Below, in pieces: positions 59,701 to 64,000 of a stretch of DNA of 64,000 nt. The stretch covers positions 2,852,001-2,916,000 of the forward strand of contig NZ_JAFBBJ010000001.1 of the NCBI RefSeq assembly GCF_016907085.1, read 5' to 3'. Both the position numbers and the translations under genes were made by a program. The notes below the pieces were generated by a model. The model had not been told where the DNA came from. It saw nothing but the letters and a program-made list of their open reading frames with translations, and did no database searches. This DNA is from Clavibacter michiganensis. Its GTDB lineage: Bacteria > Actinomycetota > Actinomycetes > Actinomycetales > Microbacteriaceae. Position 1 is the stretch's first letter, and the number at the start of each line of letters is the position of its first letter.

Positions 59701-59787
59701 CCCCGACCGGCCGAGCTCGGCGAAGTCGATGACGTGCTCGCCCGCGAACGGACCGATGGCACGCAGGGTGAGGCGGTGCAGGTCCAT
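56767..59787 (-). CDS. sbcC: SbcC-type exonuclease subunit (SMC-like ATPase)
   Basis: A 1006-residue Rad50/SbcC ATPase. Walker A 'GPTGSGKST' (residues 35-43) is near the N-terminus; long Ala/Glu/Arg-rich coiled-coil arms surround a central zinc hook 'CPVCG'; at the C-terminus lie signature 'SFSGGETF' and Walker B 'LFVDEGFGTLD', followed by the His switch 'VSHVEEL'. With SbcD it cuts DNA hairpins and blocked ends. ATG 59787 overlaps the sbcD stop by 3 bases. It converges with a small membrane gene, sharing 8 bases. Confidence 0.92.
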   Translation of the reverse strand: MDLHRLTLRAIGPFAGEHVIDFAELGRSGLFLLEGPTGSGKSTLIDAVVFALYGSLASDGSSRDRLHSHHAAPGVEPYVELVFETAAGIHRVRRSPQHQRPKRSGTGTTNQNATATLVRLSSPDADAGEVIGTSTQEVGTEIARIVGLTRAQFVQTVVLPQGEFAEFLRSTGEQRRLVLQSLFGTAVYDATARQLAEMRTAAKARTDAADARVAEALTGLREATRVDALEVADAADTVRLLVELADAAEQARAEDERARIDAADALADAERVSRGLDRRRALIAREAAVRAEAEEVAGLARRAEVARRAAAVGGQLVGRDRADAARAAAEDADDAARAACREERPALVDATASALAERRDALVAELTTLADAEARERGLPRRRADVRAAEDAVAEREAAAAEAEAALAERPAGRVPLVEARDAAADAAGGVDAARAAVADAVATRQRVTELEELAARIRAARDALDARSAAVTTAVRHEAELRQRKIRGLAGELARELEDGAPCPVCGATDHPHPAPSAPGHPDDDEIERAADARARAERAQGDAAAAFSAATARHEVAEAALGGITAETADAEVASRAARLAEAEAAGGALRAAEAAVVAHDAETERIRARRDDARAALSGLRERVVRARELRAEDEAAVRAVLAERDADGHAIDEADESDTADAPRVAALVADRAAERALVDSLIALAGARERTAADAAARAAELAQALADHDFATEEEARAAALPPAELEAVARRVAAHEREQAVVAEGLADPEVASLTGAEHPDPDAARGAFDAAEAAARTSAERATRAHDRAARSATALARHDAARRESARAGDQALAAIRMAEVANAVTPENTRGTTLGTYVLLRRFEDVVQAANARLRIMSSGRYELEVSEEREATSRSRKTGLALQIRDHVVDRVREPASFSGGETFYASLALALGLADVVQAEAGGLQLGTLFVDEGFGTLDPETLDAVMSELGRLSSDGRTVGIVSHVEELKQRVADRIEVRRRADGSSTLTSTVS

Positions 59788-60953
59788 CAGGCGCTCCGGT
59801 CCGCGGCCAGGGCCTGCTCGTACGCCTGCCGCAGCACGAGCGCCTCGGCCTCGGTGGGCGGCGCCCCGGTCGCGTACGCGACGAAGTCGGCGGCGACCTC
59901 GAGCGGATCCGTCGTGGCGTCGACCACGCGCGACCGCACGCCCTCGACGCGCCCCGCCGGCTCGTGCAGCACGACGAGCGCGTGCGGCAGCGCCTCCCGC
60001 ACGCGCGCGACGAGGTGCGGCGGGTGCACGGGATCGGTGACGCGCACGCGCAGCCACGCATCCGCGAGGGCGGCGTGCCGGCCGTCCGTGATCTCCGCGA
60101 GCGTCCCCGCGACCTCCGCCAGGCGCCGCGGCACGGGCGCGGGGATCAGCTCGACCGTCGTGGATCCGTCGGCCGCCAGCTCCACGAGCGCGCTCGACTT
60201 CCGCTGCATCCGCTCCCCGAACGAGTAGGCGAGCGGCGAGCCGCTGTATCGGATGACCGGCCGCGAGGATCCTGCCGCCCGCACCTCCTGCGCCCCGTGC
60301 AGGTGCCCGAGCGCGACGTAGTCCGCACCCCGGAACACCGACGCCGGCACCTGGTCGAACCCACCCACGCGGATGTCCCGCTCGCTCTCGCTCGGCGCCG
60401 CTCCCGTGACGAACGCGTGCGCCACGACGACCACGCGCGCCTCCGGTCGTCCGGCGGCGTCGGCGCGCACCCGGTCCATCGCGGCGCCCAGCACGGCCTC
60501 GTGCGAGCGCGGCAGGGGAGGGGCGCCGGCGGCGGCGAGCGATGCGCGCACGGCGTCCGGATCCAGGTACGGCACCCCGTAGAACGCGACCGGGCCGTCG
60601 GCGTCCTCGAGCACCACGGGCACGTCGAGCGACTCGACCGACGCGAGGATCCGCAGCCCGTCCCGCAGCAGCGCCGACGCGAACCCGAGCCGCGCGGCCG
60701 AGTCGTGGTTGCCCGGCGTGACGATGACGGTCGCCAGCGCGCTCAGCCGCGCGAGCGCGTCCCCGAGCAGCCGCACGCTGGGCACGCCCGGCACCGCGCG
60801 GTCGTAGACGTCGCCCGCGACGAGCACGACGTCGACCTCCCGCTCGAGCACGACGTCGACGAGGTGGTCGAGGAACGCGGCGTGATGCGCGTGCAGGTCC
60901 TCGCCGTGGAGGGTGCGCCCGAGGTGCCAGTCGCTCGTGTGGAGGATGCGCAC
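59787..60953 (-). CDS. sbcD: SbcD-type exonuclease subunit (Mre11-like nuclease)
   Basis: A 388-residue metallophosphoesterase nuclease, partner of SbcC. Five phosphoesterase motifs: 'TSDWHLGR', 'AGDVYDRAVPG', 'TPGNHDS', 'VVAHAF' and 'GHLHGAQ'. It supplies the Mn-dependent nuclease activity of the SbcCD complex for repair of hairpins and double-strand breaks. Standard start 'MRILHTSDWHLGR' at ATG 60953. An approximately 350-bp internal part of this gene is duplicated, in the same orientation, at 61966-62312. Confidence 0.93.
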   Translation of the reverse strand: MRILHTSDWHLGRTLHGEDLHAHHAAFLDHLVDVVLEREVDVVLVAGDVYDRAVPGVPSVRLLGDALARLSALATVIVTPGNHDSAARLGFASALLRDGLRILASVESLDVPVVLEDADGPVAFYGVPYLDPDAVRASLAAAGAPPLPRSHEAVLGAAMDRVRADAAGRPEARVVVVAHAFVTGAAPSESERDIRVGGFDQVPASVFRGADYVALGHLHGAQEVRAAGSSRPVIRYSGSPLAYSFGERMQRKSSALVELAADGSTTVELIPAPVPRRLAEVAGTLAEITDGRHAALADAWLRVRVTDPVHPPHLVARVREALPHALVVLHEPAGRVEGVRSRVVDATTDPLEVAADFVAYATGAPPTEAEALVLRQAYEQALAADRSA

Positions 60954-61054
60954 GCGGGTCCTTCCGTGGGGCTGCCGGCGGTGCCCGTCACGCTACCGGA
61001 GGGCGCCGACAGGGCCGGGCCGGCCGGCGCCAGCGGTCGCGCGGATCCGGCGTG

Positions 61055-61888
61055 CTAGCTGTCGCCCGCGTCCTTCTTCCCGTGCGCCGCGACCGACACG
61101 TCCTCCCACTTCCGCCATGTCTCGAGCCGCGACGCGTAGTCCTTCTCCGCGATGGCGAGCGGGCCGTCGCCGAGGAAGATGCGCAGCGGCGGCTCCTCCG
61201 CGTCGACGATCGCGAGGATCGCGTCGCGCGTCGCCGTCGGGTCGCCCGGCGTCGTCGTCTTGTAGCCCTCGGCCCGGCGCTCGCGCATGCCGTCGTAGGC
61301 CGGGATCGGCTCGCTGCGCTTGGCGGAGGATCCCGACCAGTCGGTGCTGTAGCCGGCGGGCTCGACGAGCGTCACGTGGATCCCGAACTCCGCCACCTCA
61401 AGCGCCAGCGACTGGCTGAGGCCCTCGAGCGCCCACTTCGACGCGTGGTAGATGCCCGTGTTGGTGAACGCGCTGATCCCGCCGATGCTCGAGACCTGCA
61501 CGATGTGCCCGGATCCCTGCGCGCGCATGATCGCGACGGCGGCCTGCGTGATCCACAGCGCGCCGAACACGTTGGCCTCGAACTGGCCGCGCGCCTCGTC
61601 CTCGGTGATCTCCTCGATCGCGCCGAACTGGCCGAAGCCCGCGTTGTTGACGACGACGTCGAGCGAGCCGAAGCGCTCCGCCGCCCGCTGCACGGCGGCG
61701 ATGCCGGCATCGCGGTCGGTGACGTCGAGACGGATGGGGAGCACGGCGTCGCCGTGCCGCTCGACCAGCGCGTCGAGGGTGGAGGTGTCGCGGGCCGTCG
61801 CGGCGACGCAGTCGCCGCGCTCGAGCGCCGCCTCCGCCCACTCGCGGCCGAAGCCCTTGGATGCTCCGGTGATGAACCAGGTCGTCAT
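61055..61888 (-). CDS. SDR family oxidoreductase (classical)
   Basis: A 277-residue classical short-chain dehydrogenase. 'TTWFITGASKGFGREWAEAAL' gives the cofactor motif (TGAS-K-GFG), 'NNAGFGQFG' the central strand, 'QVSSIGG' the Ser region and 'YHASKWALEGL' the catalytic Tyr/Lys. 'TARD' after the second strand suggests NADP use. Substrate unknown. ATG 61888 is chosen because the glycine motif begins six residues later. The same frame runs upstream into the duplicated sbcD fragment, which is not part of the protein. It lies 101 bases downstream of that fragment's region and near sbcD. Confidence 0.88.
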   Translation of the reverse strand: MTTWFITGASKGFGREWAEAALERGDCVAATARDTSTLDALVERHGDAVLPIRLDVTDRDAGIAAVQRAAERFGSLDVVVNNAGFGQFGAIEEITEDEARGQFEANVFGALWITQAAVAIMRAQGSGHIVQVSSIGGISAFTNTGIYHASKWALEGLSQSLALEVAEFGIHVTLVEPAGYSTDWSGSSAKRSEPIPAYDGMRERRAEGYKTTTPGDPTATRDAILAIVDAEEPPLRIFLGDGPLAIAEKDYASRLETWRKWEDVSVAAHGKKDAGDS

Positions 61889-61965
61889 GGGGATGTCCTC
61901 TCGTCGGTACCCCTCCATCCCCCTCCGCGCACGCTGGGAGTGGGCTGACAGCGCGGAGCGCGTCG

Positions 61966-62312
61966 GTCCGCCCGGCCGCGTCCGCGCGCACCCGCTCCAG
62001 CGCGGCGCCCAGAACGGCCTCGTGCGAGCGCGGCGGGGGAGGGGCGTCGGGGGCGTCGCGCGCACGGCGTCCGGATCCAGGTACGGCACCCCGTAGAACG
62101 CGACCGGCCCGTGGGCGTCGTCGACGACCACGGGCTCGTCGAGCATCTCGACCGACGCGAGGATGTGCAGCACGTCGCGCAATAGCGCTGACGCGAATCG
62201 GAGCCGCGCGGCCGAGTCGTGGTTGCCGGGCGTGCCGATGACGGTCGCGAGCGCGCTCAGCCGAGCGAGCGCGTCGCCGAGGAGCCGCACGCTGGGCACG
62301 CCGGGCATCGCC
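61966..62312 (-). pseudogene. sbcD: Duplicated internal fragment of sbcD
   Basis: The leftward translation here reads 'PSVRLLGDALARLSALATVI', 'TPGNHDSAARLRFASALLRD' and 'GPVAFYGVPYLDPDAVRA', nearly identical to the middle of intact SbcD (60440-60790), with scattered substitutions and small deletions. It lacks the N-terminal motifs and the whole C-terminus and has no start of its own. Its outer edge coincides with the change to lower-GC DNA carrying the sdp-like genes, so it may be a scar of the event that brought them in. Confidence 0.85.
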
Positions 62313-62409
62313 TGGGGCTAGGCATCCAGCCCGCTATCGCCGTCCGGTTCATGCGCCGTCGGGTGAGAAGACGATCCTCGGAGGCATCCTGCGAAGCCCA
62401 CTGGTGGCA

Positions 62410-62886
62410 CTACTCTGGCGTCCCTCGTGCGTTCATCCGCTGCCTGATCGCGGCCACCACGGCATCGGGGTCGGCGCACTGAACCACGTACTCGTGGCCG
62501 GCGCGCGTGATGATGACCGCTGCTGGCATGTTGCCGATGATGAGCCCCGTTCCCCCTGGGCGCCAACGAAGCCCGAAACCCCCGAACCGCACCCAGCTCG
62601 ATCCCTCTACCTTGGCCGTCTCCACATCTGCGAACGCGATGGAACGGTGCCAGATCGGGTAGAAGCGCAAGTCGATCTGGTCGGCGACGTTCACCCGGAC
62701 CGACGCCGTGATGAGCAGCAGCCCGACTACCAAGACGAGGACGCCGGGCGCCATCGTCAGGACAGCCCGCCCCGAGCCGATCTGGCCTGCGAGAAACAGC
62801 GTCAACGCGACGAAGCCTCCGAAGCTCGCTACCAGTAGGCCCCCTATCACCCTCATCCACATCGGTGTTCTCGTGACGTCCGTCAT
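62410..62886 (-). CDS. Two-TM membrane protein with PH-like domain, in sdp-like operon
   Basis: A 158-residue protein. Two hydrophobic segments (about residues 13-34 and 43-66) are followed by a cytoplasmic-type beta domain ('IDLRFYPIWHRSIAFADVE', 'GFGLRWRPGGTGLIIG', 'AAVIITRAGHEYVVQCADP') that resembles bacterial PH-like domains. ATG 62886 overlaps the stop of the SdpB-like gene by 4 bases, so they are co-translated. In an SDP-type operon, a small membrane protein could give immunity, as SdpI does, but this is not an SdpI homologue by eye. Lower GC than the chromosome. Confidence 0.65.
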   Translation of the reverse strand: MTDVTRTPMWMRVIGGLLVASFGGFVALTLFLAGQIGSGRAVLTMAPGVLVLVVGLLLITASVRVNVADQIDLRFYPIWHRSIAFADVETAKVEGSSWVRFGGFGLRWRPGGTGLIIGNMPAAVIITRAGHEYVVQCADPDAVVAAIRQRMNARGTPE

Positions 62887-63818
62887 GCGCATATCTCCTG
62901 TTCTCGAGTCGTACTGGCGGTTGAATCTCGACGCAGTTCAGGCGACCAGCCAATCGGAACGACGAGCAGCAGCAGGGCAGCCCACATCACTATCGCAAAG
63001 CTTGAGACGCCCAGGATCACCCAGATCCCGAGGTGGAAGGCCAGGGCGACAGGCAGTAGTACCCGGACACGGAAGAGGGTGGGAAGGAAGACGCAGATGG
63101 CCAATGACATCTCAAGGACGAGTGTCCCCCACGTGAGCGCGGCTACTAGAGGCGCTTGCGCGGTGATCCAGTCCACGGCCGGTCGGAGCGGAGACGGTGC
63201 TCCGAAGACGCTGTTGCGCACCCAATAGAACAGAGCCGTTCCATTGGCCCACTCTTCGCTGCCGAACTTGCCTAGACACGCGATGAAGTAGACGACTGCG
63301 ATCTGGAGCTTGATGAGCCAGAGGGCTGAATTCGCGATGATGACCCTCCCGCCCAACAGGCCGGTGGATCGATCGGTCGTCCAAGGATTCGCCCTCCAGT
63401 CGGTCACGCTGACGGGGATGAGGAGCAAGCCCAGGATGCCAGCGAGTTGATCCCCTCCGTCCGGCGAGGCGCTCGTGAGAGGCAGTGCGATCAACGCGAG
63501 AGCCAGCGGCACAGCGGTAGCACTCGGAAACCAACCGATCGCGAACAGGAAGCAGAGAAGCCCGGCGGTGAGTTGGCCGATGGGGATCAGATCGCTTGGC
63601 AGCCAACACGGCCAGGCGAGCCACGCAAGCCCGTCTGCGCAGCGCGCTGCGAGTTCTCCGTCGCGCGGCGTGAAGAGTACATTCGCCGGTGTCATGAGAT
63701 ACGTCGATCCGGCACTCAGGGCGAGCAAGGCTCTAGCGATGGTCACCGTGCGCGTCCATGGCACCGGGAGCTCCAAGATGCCGCCCCATTTGATGAAGGT
63801 CAAGATCCTGGTCAGCAT
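62883..63818 (-). CDS. SdpB-like (HTTM) membrane protein
   Basis: A 311-residue membrane protein with about seven to eight hydrophobic segments. It resembles the SdpB/HTTM group: 'TVTIARALLALSAGSTYLM' near the N-terminus, and 'LIKLQIAVVYFIACLGKFG' followed by 'EEWANGTALFYWVRN' in the middle, a pattern I recall from SdpB and other HTTM proteins. Bacillus SdpB, about 320 residues, acts with SdpA to mature the SdpC toxin. ATG 63818 overlaps the upstream SdpA-like frame by 7 bases. GC is lower than in the rest of the window. Confidence 0.7.
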   Translation of the reverse strand: MLTRILTFIKWGGILELPVPWTRTVTIARALLALSAGSTYLMTPANVLFTPRDGELAARCADGLAWLAWPCWLPSDLIPIGQLTAGLLCFLFAIGWFPSATAVPLALALIALPLTSASPDGGDQLAGILGLLLIPVSVTDWRANPWTTDRSTGLLGGRVIIANSALWLIKLQIAVVYFIACLGKFGSEEWANGTALFYWVRNSVFGAPSPLRPAVDWITAQAPLVAALTWGTLVLEMSLAICVFLPTLFRVRVLLPVALAFHLGIWVILGVSSFAIVMWAALLLLVVPIGWSPELRRDSTASTTREQEICA

Positions 63819-64000
63819 GTCACGTCCACGTGTAGTGCTTCCCTCTCCTCCGGCGCCGCGTTGAGGTTTCGCCATTCCCATGGGACCGGTTGCGAAGCCA
63901 CAAGGAGCGTCGAGCCACACAGGGTTGGGCGATTGAGTCCATTTCGGACCTGGATTGCCGTGGTCTCCTCGACTGCCCGGCACTCGTCGGCGTTCGCGCA
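63812..64000 (-). CDS. SdpA-like protein, C-terminal part (cut by window edge)
   Basis: An open leftward frame from the right edge gives 62 residues: 'CANADECRAVEETTAIQVRN', then 'NRPTLCGSTLLVASQPVPWE', ending '...HVDVTC'. The Cys-Gly turn followed by 'PVPWEWR' is what I remember at the end of SdpA-family proteins. Its stop lies inside the start region of the SdpB-like gene (7-base overlap), the gene order of sdpAB. The N-terminus and any toxin gene are outside the window, so this call depends on its neighbour and on memory of the family. Confidence 0.55.
   Translation of the reverse strand, partial: CANADECRAVEETTAIQVRNGLNRPTLCGSTLLVASQPVPWEWRNLNAAPEEREALHVDVTC

Noticed and set aside
61888..62308. 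N-terminal extension of the SDR enzyme
   Set aside because: The in-frame upstream sequence is a duplicated fragment of sbcD, not part of an SDR protein.
1..64000. tRNA, rRNA or riboswitch elements
   Set aside because: Intergenic regions were scanned by eye for cloverleaf ends, rRNA-like stretches and common riboswitch cores; none was convincing. A covariance-model search would be decisive.

Overview
The window is very GC-rich (roughly 70 percent or more in most genes). It has short spacers, GTG starts and many 4-base ATGA/GTGA gene overlaps, and gene content typical of Microbacteriaceae: RDD and TIGR02611 membrane proteins, YhgE/Pip, SoxR-FdxA, a sortase-anchored GH3 enzyme and SbcCD. Clavibacter or a close relative is the best guess, but this is inference. 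The palindrome GGATCC is strikingly frequent in the native genes and at about background level in two lower-GC segments, which therefore look acquired: about 20.64-27.02 kb and about 62.3 kb to the right edge.

Layout. 1-6 kb: end of a dimethylargininase gene followed by rocD (arginine/ornithine catabolism), then leftward genes for an EamA transporter, a DUF6226 protein, an epimerase, an unknown protein and a BenE transporter. 6-11.6 kb: a secreted M23 peptidase, an SGNH-like protein probably without its catalytic Ser, an SRPBCC protein, an RDD membrane protein, an old-yellow-enzyme and a PGPGW membrane protein. 11.7-20 kb: a TetR/MFS efflux pair sharing a perfect 24-bp palindrome, two tandem LLM flavin oxidoreductases, a frameshifted quinone oxidoreductase, the cysK-cysE-trmH operon and a GrpB protein.

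20-27.4 kb: three copies (one truncated) of an unknown gene are interrupted by a compact seven-gene operon and the decayed remains of an IS481 transposase. The operon encodes a 46-residue peptide, a spermidine-synthase-like methyltransferase-fold protein, two related putative Fe(II)/2-oxoglutarate oxygenases around a pentapeptide-repeat protein, a CmcI-like methyltransferase and an MFS exporter. Nearly all of its genes overlap. It reads as an undescribed ribosomal-peptide-type biosynthetic cluster with self-immunity and export.

27.5-41.7 kb: ridA with a 51-bp minisatellite at its 3' end, an adenine-deaminase-type enzyme, a MoxR ATPase with a DUF2201/VWA partner, an ATP-grasp-like protein, an alcohol dehydrogenase, an esterase, a sortase-anchored GH3 glycosidase, and SoxR divergent from fdxA and a flavin reductase. 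41.7-56.8 kb: a Tat-type phosphoesterase with a LamG-like domain, VOC and HD proteins, an acyltransferase, a two-component system, a MACPF (perforin-like) protein, a TetR - degenerate ABC ATPase - YhgE operon, and an AraC regulator with a long Ala-rich N-terminus. 56.8-64 kb: sbcD-sbcC, an SDR enzyme, a duplicated fragment of sbcD, and a lower-GC operon whose genes resemble sdpA and sdpB (maturation of the SDP peptide toxin) plus a PH-like membrane protein, cut by the window edge. I saw no rRNA, tRNA or CRISPR array.
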